Below are positions 1 to 6,142 of a stretch of 8,696 nucleotides of DNA, piece after piece. A program made the position numbers and the translations under genes. The first letter of the stretch is position 1. The number at the start of each line of letters is the position of its first letter. The notes beneath the pieces were generated by a model that saw nothing but the letters and a program-made list of their open reading frames with translations, did not search any database and was not told the DNA's origin. Source of the stretch: an uncultured Corynebacterium sp. (GTDB lineage Bacteria; Actinomycetota; Actinomycetes; Mycobacteriales; Mycobacteriaceae); assembly GCF_946221155.1 (NCBI RefSeq), contig NZ_CAMIAN010000058.1, positions 1 to 8,696 of the forward strand, in the 5' to 3' direction.

Positions 1-12
1 GGCGGGGTGGGG

Positions 13-43
13 TTGACCGGATGGAAAGAACAGCCGGTATAAC
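13..43 (+). promoter_or_regulatory. Candidate sigma-A-type promoter of the SulP-ogt pair
   Basis: TTGACC at 13-18 resembles a -35 box and TATAAC at 38-43 resembles a -10 box. The spacer is 19 bp, longer than the optimal 17. Transcription would begin near position 50, leaving a leader of about 30 bases before the TTG at 81. If this is right, the ATGs at 21 and 45 lie upstream of or at the transcript start and cannot be the translation start. This is a consensus match by eye only. Confidence 0.35.
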
Positions 44-80
44 AATGATTGTTCTGAAGTGTTTTAGAGGGGTGCCTGGT

Positions 81-1601
81 TTGTCGGCTGCAGTAATAAG
101 GAGCAAAGAAGATCCGGAGCGTTATCGGCCGGACCCGTCGCTGAAGGTCGCGCTGACGACCCCGCGGATCTTGGTCCGGGAGATGCTCGCCGGGCTGGTG
201 GTGGGGCTGGCGCTGATCCCGGAGGCGATCTCCTTTGCGGTTATCGCTGGCGTGGATCCGAAGGTGGGGCTTTTCTCGGCTTTCATCATGGCGGTAACAA
301 TTGCCTTTGTCGGCGGGCGCCCGGCGATGATCTCCGCAGCGACGGGTGCGGTGGCGCTGGTGGTCGCGCCGATTGCCCGGAACTATGGCATGGATTACCT
401 GATCGCCACCGTGCTGCTGGCGGGCGTGTTCCAAATCGTGCTGGCGGTTCTGGGGGTTGCGAAGCTGATGCGCTTCATCCCGCGGAGCGTGATGGTCGGG
501 TTCGTAAACTCCCTGGCAATCCTTATCTTTTCGGCGCAGATCCCGGAGCTCATTGATGTGCCTTGGCTGGTTTACCCACTGGTGGCGCTGGGGATCTTGC
601 TGCTGGTGTTCTTCCCGAAGTTAACTACGGCCATTCCGGCGCCACTGGTTTCCATCGTGGTTGTCACGGTGCTGGTGGTAGCCTGTTCCATTTCCGTGCC
701 GACGGTGGGCGACAAGGGTGAGCTGCCACGCAATCTGCCGGAGCTGTTCATCCCCCAGGTGCCGTGGACGTTGGAGACGCTGCAGATCATCGCGCCCGTG
801 GCTTTCGCGATGGCGCTGGTGGGGCTGATGGAGTCTCTGATGACGGCGAAGCTGGTGGACGAGATTACCGATACCCACTCGAACAAGACGCGCGAGAGCT
901 TCGGCCAGGGTATTGCAAACATTGCTTCCGGCCTTTTTGGCGGAATGGGCGGTTGCGCGATGATCGGCCAGACGATGATCAACGTCAAGGCGTCGGGCGC
1001 GAGGACTCGTATTTCGACCTTCATGGCGGGCGTTTTCTTGATCTTCCTGCTGCTGGTGCTGGGGGACATCGTGGCGATCATTCCGATGGCGGCGCTGGTT
1101 GCGGTGATGGTCATGGTCTCTGTGGGCACTTTCGACTGGCACTCGATTAAGCCGTCGACGTTGAAGCGGATGCCGAAGAGCGAAACCTTCGTGATGGTGC
1201 TCATCGTTGTGGTGGTTGTGGCCACCCATAACCTGGCGATTGGCGTGGTGGTAGGTGTGATGACGGCGAGTGTGATGTTTGTGCGCCGCGTGGCCCACCT
1301 GATTGACGTGCGCCGCGAGGTTGATGACGCCGCAGCTTTGGTTCGCTACACGGTCGAGGGACAGCTGCTGTTTGCATCTAGCAACGACCTCACCACGCAG
1401 TTTGAGTACGCGCAGGACCCAGATCGGGTTGTTATTGATTTCTCGAAGTCCAACATTTGGGACGCTTCTTCGGTGGCTGCGCTGGACACCATTGAGAACA
1501 AATACCGGCAGCGGGGCAAGACGGTGGAGTTTGTGGGGATGAACGAGTTCTCTTCGGCCTTCCATACGCGCCTGACGGGCGAGCTGGGTGGCGAAGGCTA
1601 G
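81..1601 (+). CDS. SulP family inorganic anion transporter with STAS domain
   Basis: This is an inner-membrane anion permease of the SulP (SLC26-like) family. The family moves sulfate, bicarbonate or other anions, and the substrate cannot be told from sequence. With a TTG start at 81 the protein has 506 residues. Residues about 30-405 are strongly hydrophobic membrane segments, including the early P-E-A-I-S-F stretch typical of the substrate region and a glycine-rich loop GGMGGCAMIGQT near 287-298. Residues about 420-500 form a STAS domain. It has DASS at 461-464, where related anti-sigma antagonists carry a regulatory serine; no function is shown here. I chose TTG 81 because AGAGGGG at 66-72 lies 8 bases upstream and the first 20 residues of the longer form do not look like the family. 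Alternatives in the same frame are GTG 72, ATG 45 and ATG 21. The frame stays open to the window edge, so a still earlier start is not excluded. The stop shares a base with the next gene. Confidence 0.88.
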   Translation: MSAAVIRSKEDPERYRPDPSLKVALTTPRILVREMLAGLVVGLALIPEAISFAVIAGVDPKVGLFSAFIMAVTIAFVGGRPAMISAATGAVALVVAPIARNYGMDYLIATVLLAGVFQIVLAVLGVAKLMRFIPRSVMVGFVNSLAILIFSAQIPELIDVPWLVYPLVALGILLLVFFPKLTTAIPAPLVSIVVVTVLVVACSISVPTVGDKGELPRNLPELFIPQVPWTLETLQIIAPVAFAMALVGLMESLMTAKLVDEITDTHSNKTRESFGQGIANIASGLFGGMGGCAMIGQTMINVKASGARTRISTFMAGVFLIFLLLVLGDIVAIIPMAALVAVMVMVSVGTFDWHSIKPSTLKRMPKSETFVMVLIVVVVVATHNLAIGVVVGVMTASVMFVRRVAHLIDVRREVDDAAALVRYTVEGQLLFASSNDLTTQFEYAQDPDRVVIDFSKSNIWDASSVAALDTIENKYRQRGKTVEFVGMNEFSSAFHTRLTGELGGEG

Positions 1602-2176
1602 TGGCAGGGCAGGTAGGCGGGGCAGTGCTGAAGTTTGATGCACTGAAGTCTGATGCGCTGAAATCTGAGGTCTTCCCCAGAAGTGAGCTGTTGGCGCTGG
1701 CCACGGAGCGCGGCTTGGCGGCCATAGAGTTTGCACACTTGCGGCAGGGCAGCGGGGCAGCTGAGTGGCAGGGGCGGGAACTGCCGGCTGCCGAGGGTGC
1801 GGCCGCTCAGCACCTGGAGCAGGCCGCGCGGCAGCTGGGGGAGTACCTGGCGGGGGAGCGCCGGGAGTTCACCGTGCCCGTGGACTTCAGTGGCGTGGCT
1901 ACGCCCTTCCGGCGCCGGGCGACGCAGGCCCTGGCGCAGATCCCATATGGGGAGACCATTACATATGTCCAGCTGGCGGCTCTGGCGGGCAATCCGCGCG
2001 CCGTGCGTGCCGCAGCCTCGGCGTGCGCGCGCAACCCGCTGCCGATCCTGTACCCCTGCCACCGGGTGATTCGCAGCGACGGCAGTCTCGGCGAGTACCG
2101 GGGTGGCGCGGAGACCAAGCGAGCGCTGTTGGAGATGGAGTACGCACTAGTTTCGCGCGGCAACTTCGCGCGCTAA
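1601..2176 (+). CDS. ogt: Methylated-DNA--[protein]-cysteine S-methyltransferase (Ogt/MGMT)
   Basis: This suicide DNA-repair enzyme removes alkyl groups from O6-alkylguanine (and O4-alkylthymine) onto its own cysteine. It has 191 residues. The C-terminal domain is complete: IPYGETITYVQLA at 114-126, the DNA-binding region around GNPRAVRAA at 130-138, and the active site PCHRVI at 152-157 with acceptor Cys153. A typical SLGEYRGG tail motif follows at 162-169. There is no Ada-type N-terminal domain, so it is an Ogt/MGMT-type enzyme. The GTG start overlaps the SulP stop (TAGTG), and GAAGG at 1593-1597 lies only 3 bases upstream, so translation probably depends on coupling. GTG 1625 is an in-frame alternative. 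The first ~25 residues contain short repeats and are not family-like. The gene converges on the downstream hydrolase gene. Confidence 0.93.
   Translation: MAGQVGGAVLKFDALKSDALKSEVFPRSELLALATERGLAAIEFAHLRQGSGAAEWQGRELPAAEGAAAQHLEQAARQLGEYLAGERREFTVPVDFSGVATPFRRRATQALAQIPYGETITYVQLAALAGNPRAVRAAASACARNPLPILYPCHRVIRSDGSLGEYRGGAETKRALLEMEYALVSRGNFAR
1629..1673 (+). repeat. Three imperfect 15-bp tandem repeats in the ogt 5' end
   Basis: The units start at 1629 (TGAAGTTTGATGCAC), 1644 (TGAAGTCTGATGCGC) and 1659 (TGAAATCTGAGGTCT). The first two differ at two positions and the third is more diverged. Because 15 is a multiple of 3, they encode repeated LKFDA / LKSDA / LKSEV segments in the N-terminus of Ogt. 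This looks like local in-frame duplication. Confidence 0.8.
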
Positions 2177-3495
2177 TTTCGCACATTCACCTCCGGGGAC
2201 CACATGTAGGAACTGTGGGCGTCGGTCTCCCCGCGGCTCATGAGGTAGAGGTCCAGGATTCGGCCCCAGCCGTAGCTACTCCAGCTGCCGGAGTCTGGGG
2301 CGCCAGAGTCTGACGTCCCGGAGTCAGGGGCAAAGTCTGGTGAAGCGGGATCCTTGCCGTGCACTCCAAAGCCCGGGGTGGTGGCCAGTCGGATCATGTC
2401 GCCGGGCACGTGCTCGTTGATGACCTCGCCGTGGCTGGTCTGTGTGTTCAGCTTCAGATCTTCGGATTGCTGCGCGTGTACGCCGGGGCTGCCCCAGAGG
2501 CGTACCTCGTCGGCGGCGAGCCCCTCGCTGCCTTTCGCCGCCGCCTCCCCGACCACGACTGAACCGTAGCTATAGCCCACCACCTGCAGTTTTGCGTTAG
2601 GGTTACGCTCGCGCAGCTGGCGCTGGTGCTCCCGCAGTGCACCGGCGCCTTCCCTCGCCGGTGCCCGGGAAATTGCGCCAGGCAGATCCCCCGGAGCCGA
2701 ATACCCATGCCAGGCCACCACCGCCACGTTTCTGCCGTGCGCCGCCGCATCCGCGGCCGTCGCCCGCGCCGACGCCTCGGTGCGCACAAGCGCGTCCGCA
2801 TTGCTCGACCCCACGCCGCTGACCAGCGTAATTACTTCGTCTGCGCTCTCGACATCTCCCACCGTCACCACCGGCCCGTGCGGCGAATCCATCCTCTGCA
2901 CCGGAGGCAAGCCCTGGGGACCTTTTATTGATGACGCCCCCTCGACCTCACCTACTCCAACGTCGCTTCGGGGTGGCGCGACCGTGCCACTGATCGCGGA
3001 GATTGCGGTGCCGGACACCCGATCCAGCACGTTGGCCAGCTGGAGTGCCCCGCGCAGAATATTGGTCAGCACCAGCGCCAGATTCTGGGCGGCCTCGCCA
3101 ATGCCGGGGATGAGGGCCAGGTGGCGGGCGGAGACCTCCCCGTCTTGGTGCACCGACATCAATGCCCCGCGGGCCAACCCCACGGTCGTGCGCACCACCG
3201 ACCGGGTGGGGTCGAGAACGTCGGCATGGGTGCCCGCCAGCTGACCGATGGTGCTGCTGCTGAAACCGGCGGTATCCAGCTGGTTCGCGGCGGAGTCGGT
3301 GGCATGGCCGGCGGCGTCTGCGGCCTGGCCGGACCAGTCCGCGCCCCACTTGGACTGCTCCCGGGCGTTCGCCGCGTGGCGGGATGTCCTGTTGCCATTG
3401 CGGGTGAAGAGGTCGGCGGCGGAGCGCAGGGCCTCTACGTTTGCGGCCTTGAGGGCGTCTACGGTGACTGGGCTGGTAGTTGCTGTGGCGATCAT
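2173..3495 (-). CDS. DUF1023-type alpha/beta hydrolase with WXG-like N-terminal domain
   Basis: This is a predicted serine hydrolase of 440 residues; substrate unknown. Residues 1-100 are mostly helical and Ala-rich with a W-S-G motif at 54-56 (preceded by Trp50), resembling the WXG100-type domains that lead some type VII secretion substrates. The hydrolase fold covers about 205-440. A WHGY strand is at 262-265 and the nucleophile elbow G-Y-S-Y-G at 307-311 (Ser309). LWGSPGV follows at 333-339, then Asp366 in PGDMI as the probable acid and His427 in AHSSY as the probable base. A Ser/Asp/Gly/Pro-rich insertion lies at about 387-404. There is no signal peptide. The ATG at 3495 was chosen because GGGGG lies 7 bases upstream and it overlaps the preceding stop as ATGA. 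The 73 in-frame codons upstream are the preceding gene read in another frame. DUF1023 membership is recalled from the motif pattern and was not searched. Confidence 0.85.
   Translation of the reverse strand: MIATATTSPVTVDALKAANVEALRSAADLFTRNGNRTSRHAANAREQSKWGADWSGQAADAAGHATDSAANQLDTAGFSSSTIGQLAGTHADVLDPTRSVVRTTVGLARGALMSVHQDGEVSARHLALIPGIGEAAQNLALVLTNILRGALQLANVLDRVSGTAISAISGTVAPPRSDVGVGEVEGASSIKGPQGLPPVQRMDSPHGPVVTVGDVESADEVITLVSGVGSSNADALVRTEASARATAADAAAHGRNVAVVAWHGYSAPGDLPGAISRAPAREGAGALREHQRQLRERNPNAKLQVVGYSYGSVVVGEAAAKGSEGLAADEVRLWGSPGVHAQQSEDLKLNTQTSHGEVINEHVPGDMIRLATTPGFGVHGKDPASPDFAPDSGTSDSGAPDSGSWSSYGWGRILDLYLMSRGETDAHSSYMWSPEVNVRN
2284..2337 (-). repeat. Low-complexity SDG-rich repeat inside the hydrolase gene
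   Basis: On the coding strand this stretch repeats a GACTCCGG/CTGACTC-like element and encodes DFAPDSGTSDSGAPDSGS (residues 387-404). It sits between the GKDPASPDF motif and the segment carrying the catalytic His427. The expected neighbours on both sides are intact, so it is an in-frame insertion, probably a flexible surface loop that grew by slippage. Confidence 0.7.
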
Positions 3496-3818
3496 CGGCT
3501 GGCCCCCGCGAAGGCAGTAGAGCCGTCGGTGTCGGCTGTGGTCACGGTGTCGGCGTACACGCTGATGGTGCGGCCCATGTTCGACAGCTGGCGGCCGAAT
3601 CCTGTGAAGGCCGCGTGGAGCCTGTCTGCGGCAGTGGCAATGGCCCGCGTGGTGGCGCCTCCTGGAATGCCCGGTGCCGATGCGTTGGCCACCGAATAGC
3701 CCGCTGAGGCGCACTGCACTCCGTCCTCGTTAATCACCTCACAGCGCCCGTGGACCGCCGCCGTATCCAGCGCCATCGTGTCTAGATAGTCCAAGAATCC
3801 CATCGTCGAATAGTTCAC
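3492..3818 (-). CDS. Small EspC/WXG-like protein, candidate type VII secretion partner
   Basis: A 108-residue protein with no signal peptide and no membrane segment. The start of a helix (ALDTAAVHG, 16-24) and a second helical stretch at about 55-90 resemble the short two-helix EspC/DUF2580-like proteins coded beside type VII secretion genes. The C-terminus has Tyr88 followed by acidic residues at 90 and 96, but there is no exact YxxxD/E secretion motif. Two cysteines (26 and 36) could form a disulfide. The stop overlaps the hydrolase ATG by four bases, so the two are translationally coupled and probably act together. The GTG start at 3818 is supported by a run of seven G 7 bases upstream. 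ATGs at codons 6 and 15 lack a ribosome binding site. Function is inferred from size, helix pattern and neighbour only. Confidence 0.7.
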   Translation of the reverse strand: MNYSTMGFLDYLDTMALDTAAVHGRCEVINEDGVQCASAGYSVANASAPGIPGGATTRAIATAADRLHAAFTGFGRQLSNMGRTISVYADTVTTADTDGSTAFAGASR

Positions 3819-3860
3819 GTTCTTACCCCCCCGGAGATTGCGACCTGCTTTCTGGGAGTG

Positions 3861-3888
3861 AGTGTAGGGAGGCTAGGGGCGTCAAAAA
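3861..3888 (-). promoter_or_regulatory. Candidate promoter of the small-protein/hydrolase operon
   Basis: Read on the minus strand, TTTTTG (3888-3883) and TACACT (3866-3861) have -35 and -10 likeness with a 16-bp spacer. The TACACT box fits the TANNNT pattern of actinobacterial promoters. Transcription would start near 3854, giving a leader of about 36 bases that includes the G-run ribosome binding site. Found by eye; the T-rich -35 is weak. Confidence 0.3.
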
Positions 3889-3905
3889 AGAGAAAATTCT
3901 TGGGG

Positions 3906-3932
3906 CTGTGGATAAATCAGCATTATCCACAG
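3906..3932. promoter_or_regulatory. Perfect inverted repeat formed by two DnaA boxes
   Basis: CTGTGGATAA (3906-3915) and TTATCCACAG (3923-3932) are perfect 10-bp inverted arms around a 7-bp spacer. Each arm contains the consensus bacterial DnaA box TTATCCACA: 3923-3931 on the + strand and 3907-3915 on the - strand. The element lies between the divergent starts of the small-protein operon and the nitrilase gene, about 50 bases upstream of the nitrilase -10. It could be a DnaA-responsive or titration site, or the operator of another dimeric regulator. The surrounding 177-base gap (3819-3995) otherwise holds the two candidate promoters and an A-rich tract at 3883-3897. Confidence 0.75.
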
Positions 3933-3982
3933 GGCGGCCAGTGCGGCGCTGCCAAAAGGGGGCGCGATGTCGGCAATGTCGC

Positions 3983-3988
3983 TAGGGT
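3983..3988 (+). promoter_or_regulatory. Candidate -10 box for a leaderless nitrilase transcript
   Basis: TAGGGT at 3983-3988 fits the TANNNT -10 pattern of actinobacteria and ends 7 bases before the nitrilase ATG at 3996, the normal distance to a transcription start. That would make the mRNA begin at or beside the ATG. No good -35 is visible 16-18 bases upstream. The same bases (AGGG) could instead be a weak ribosome binding site. Confidence 0.35.
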
Positions 3989-3995
3989 GGACTAT

Positions 3996-4913
3996 ATGCG
4001 TATCGCTGTCATCCAGATGAAGGCCGAACCGGACGTGGAAGCCAACCTGGCTCGCATCCTGAAGTACATCGCGTCCGGCGCGGCAAATGGTGCCGACCTG
4101 GTCGTTTTCCCCGAGGCGGCAATGTTCCCCTTCGATAACGGGCGGCTGGATACTGTCGCCCAACCGCTGGATGGGCCGTTCGCCCAGGCGATTATCGACA
4201 CTGCCAAGAAGCATGGCACTACTGCCGTCGTCGGCATGTTCACCCCGGCCGATACGGTCTACCGCACCCCGAGCGGGCAGCTGGTGGAGGAACAGCCGAG
4301 TGACTCCCCGGAGGCCAACCAGTTCCGCCGCGTGCACAACACCCTGCTAGTTGCGGGGCCGGATTACGTGACGCACTACGACAAGATTCACACCTACGAT
4401 GCCTTCGGCTACCGCGAATCCGATACCGTCAAGCCTGGTAAGCGTCGGGTGGTTATCGACGTCGGTGGTGTGGGCGTGGGGCTGGCCACGTGCTACGACA
4501 TTCGCTTCCCCGGCCACTTCGTGGCGATGGCAGCCGCTGGCGCAAAGGTGATGGTAGTGCCCTCTAGCTGGGCGGATGGCCCAGGCAAGCTGGAGCAGTG
4601 GCGCGAGCTCACCGCGGCCCGCGCCTTGGATTCCACCAGCTACCTGATCGCCGCAGGAATGGCGCGCCCAGGCTCGCCGGAGCGCTACGGCACCGCGGAT
4701 GGCCCCACCGGCATCGGCCACTCCGTGGCCATCGGCCCGAACGGCGCCCGACTGGCGGAGACCGGCTACGCAGCCCAGGTGCTGACCATCGACATTGACC
4801 CGAACTACGTGGACAAAGTGCGCAAGACCCTGCCCGTGCTGGAAGGCCACCACATCGACCGCGAGCTTGGCGTGGGAGTCGATCTGGTCGGCGACGTGGA
4901 AGAAGCGAAGTAG
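3996..4913 (+). CDS. Nitrilase-superfamily carbon-nitrogen hydrolase (amidase)
   Basis: A cytoplasmic C-N hydrolase of 305 residues, a usual length for the family, which splits amide bonds of small molecules. The triad is clear: Glu40 in VVFPEAAMF, Lys130 in HYDKIHTYDAFGYRES, and nucleophile Cys166 in GLATCYDIRFP. Glu204 in WRELTAARA is the commonly conserved second glutamate. The TCYDIRFP motif and overall length fit the Nit1/Nit2 branch (omega-amidase or deaminated-thiol repair amidases) better than true nitrilases; the substrate is not determined. The ATG at 3996 begins the standard family N-terminus (MRIAVIQM). The open frame further upstream to 3858 runs through the DnaA-box repeat and is not protein-like. 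GTG 3987 is a possible alternative. The gene stands alone, divergent from the operon on its left and convergent with the one on its right. Confidence 0.9.
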   Translation: MRIAVIQMKAEPDVEANLARILKYIASGAANGADLVVFPEAAMFPFDNGRLDTVAQPLDGPFAQAIIDTAKKHGTTAVVGMFTPADTVYRTPSGQLVEEQPSDSPEANQFRRVHNTLLVAGPDYVTHYDKIHTYDAFGYRESDTVKPGKRRVVIDVGGVGVGLATCYDIRFPGHFVAMAAAGAKVMVVPSSWADGPGKLEQWRELTAARALDSTSYLIAAGMARPGSPERYGTADGPTGIGHSVAIGPNGARLAETGYAAQVLTIDIDPNYVDKVRKTLPVLEGHHIDRELGVGVDLVGDVEEAK

Positions 4914-4928
4914 CTGAATTAGCTGGAT
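4911..4928 (+). repeat. 9-bp tandem duplication carrying repeated stop codons
   Basis: TAGCTGAAT (4911-4919) is followed directly by TAGCTGGAT (4920-4928) and then another TAG. In the nitrilase frame this gives stops at 4911, 4920 and 4929. The repeat fills the 14-base gap between two convergent genes and reaches the stop codon of the opposite one. No hairpin with a T-run is present. Confidence 0.7.
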
Positions 4929-6103
4929 TAGTTAGGCACGTCGAAGCGCAGTTGCTCGCGGTCCGCGCCGGCGCGGAGGAAAGCTTCCACGGTGTGCCTC
5001 TTCATCTCTGGACCGCCCGTGATCAGCACCTCGGCATCGCGCCGCGAACCGCGCTCGGCGGCAACATCCCCCACCAGGCCGCGGGCGGTGTAGGCCTCGA
5101 AGTCCTCTGGGGCGGGCGCATCTTCTTGCACCACCAGGTACAAATCCAGCCAATCGAAGGCATCCTCGAAGCCCACCAGGCCCTTCCACTCGTAGAGCTC
5201 GTCCGGGTTCTGCGCGCCGAAGAACAGCTGCACCATTGGTGGGCGCTCCTCCGACTGGATCAGGTCCAGCAGGATAGCCCGCACCGGCGCCAGACCCGTG
5301 GAGCCGGCCACCATCACCACCGGCTTCTCGCCGGAAATCTGCAGGTCTCCATATGGATTGGCCACCACCCACTGCTCGCCGGGCTGGGAGCCCTCCACGA
5401 TCGCGCGGGAGAACGGCCCGACGGCGCGGACGTGAAACTCCACCAGACCGTCCTCGTTGAAAGGAATCGCCGGGGAAAGCGCGCGCCACAGCTGCGGAGT
5501 ATGCGGCGTGCGGACCTCCACGTGCTGGCCAGGCCAATACTGTAGCGGTGGATCCAACTGTGCGCGGATCACCGCGATGGCGTCGCAAGGATGAAGCACC
5601 TCTAGCACCTGCGCGGCCGAGGTCGCCGGCACGTCGGCCTCCTCGTCCTCGAGCGCACCGTAGGCAAGCAGGCTACATCCGAGGTTGATTGTGTCGCTGA
5701 GCTTTTTTGTGACGCCAATATGCTCCCCAACAGCCTCCACCAACGCGGACTCTAGCGCCTCATAATGCTTGGACCCCACGCCGAACTTGCGGAAATCCTT
5801 GCCGGTGGCCACTAGGAACTCGGCCTGGTCGGTGGCAAACTCCCCGCCTTGGGTGATGCCACGCAGGACGAAACGGATGGTGCGGTCCAGGTAGGCCTCG
5901 TCCAGCTCCATCGTCTGAGTGAAATCCGGGGTGGGGTTGGCGTACTCGGCACCCGCGACGTGTGGAAAGTGCACGGGCATGGGCTTGAGGTCCATCGCGT
6001 TTAGCTTCGCGCGGGTGAGCTGGACCAGGTCGTGGCGGTGTTCTTCGACGAGAGTGAGAAGCTCTGCGAAGGTGTATTCGTCGGACGAAGAGTGGCGTGC
6101 CAC
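4928..6103 (-). CDS. Degenerate globin-FNR fusion oxidoreductase
   Basis: A 391-residue protein with a flavohaemoglobin-like layout: a globin-like region (about 10-150) followed by a ferredoxin-NADP reductase region (about 165-391). Related actinobacterial proteins carry a DHRKFGV-type helix whose His binds haem. Here it reads DFRKFGV (103-109), with Phe104 in the His position, so haem binding is doubtful. In the reductase part the FAD motif RxYS is RALS (207-210), the pyridine-nucleotide loop is GSTGLAPV (267-274) and the C-terminal motif is GGPEM (363-367). Electron transfer from NAD(P)H may survive, but the flavin-stacking Tyr is missing. GTG 6103 was preferred because AAGGAGA lies 10 bases upstream. 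An in-frame TTG at 6145 would add 14 residues, but the ribosome binding site would then be inside the gene. It follows the CoA-transferase gene after 105 bases. Its role is unknown. Confidence 0.8.
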   Translation of the reverse strand: MARHSSSDEYTFAELLTLVEEHRHDLVQLTRAKLNAMDLKPMPVHFPHVAGAEYANPTPDFTQTMELDEAYLDRTIRFVLRGITQGGEFATDQAEFLVATGKDFRKFGVGSKHYEALESALVEAVGEHIGVTKKLSDTINLGCSLLAYGALEDEEADVPATSAAQVLEVLHPCDAIAVIRAQLDPPLQYWPGQHVEVRTPHTPQLWRALSPAIPFNEDGLVEFHVRAVGPFSRAIVEGSQPGEQWVVANPYGDLQISGEKPVVMVAGSTGLAPVRAILLDLIQSEERPPMVQLFFGAQNPDELYEWKGLVGFEDAFDWLDLYLVVQEDAPAPEDFEAYTARGLVGDVAAERGSRRDAEVLITGGPEMKRHTVEAFLRAGADREQLRFDVPN

Positions 6104-6113
6104 GGACTCGAAG

Positions 6114-6120
6114 TCTCCTT
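6114..6120 (-). promoter_or_regulatory. Ribosome binding site that decides the globin-FNR start
   Basis: On the minus strand AAGGAGA (6120-6114) is a near-perfect Shine-Dalgarno sequence, 10 bases before GTG 6103. It lies inside the longer reading frame that would start at TTG 6145, which argues for the shorter protein. Confidence 0.6.
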
Positions 6121-6142
6121 GTTCTGCAGGGGCGGGCTGAGG

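Noticed and set aside
21..80. N-terminal extension of the SulP protein from ATG 21 or 45
   Set aside because: The extra residues are not family-like, overlap a candidate promoter, and TTG 81 has a better ribosome binding site. Not fully excluded.
621..1736. Long open frame (371 codons) antisense to the SulP and ogt genes
   Set aside because: It is rich in His and Arg with no domain pattern, and mirrors codon bias of the transporter on the other strand. No ribosome binding site or promoter was seen.
3496..3714. 73-codon upstream extension of the hydrolase
   Set aside because: It lies within the small-protein gene in another frame and is His/Arg-rich, as expected of an out-of-frame reading.
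3906..3932. The inverted repeat as a rho-independent terminator
   Set aside because: No gene reads into it from either side, and the T-rich tract on the minus strand starts about 8 bases beyond the stem rather than directly after it.
3858..3995. 46-codon upstream extension of the nitrilase-like protein
   Set aside because: It would translate the DnaA-box repeat and promoter region; the family N-terminus begins at the ATG 3996.
4962..4977. Perfect 16-bp palindrome TCCGCGCCGGCGCGGA near the 3' end of the globin-FNR gene
   Set aside because: It lies in coding sequence for AGADRE-like residues, has no loop or T-run, and such GC palindromes arise easily in high-GC codons.
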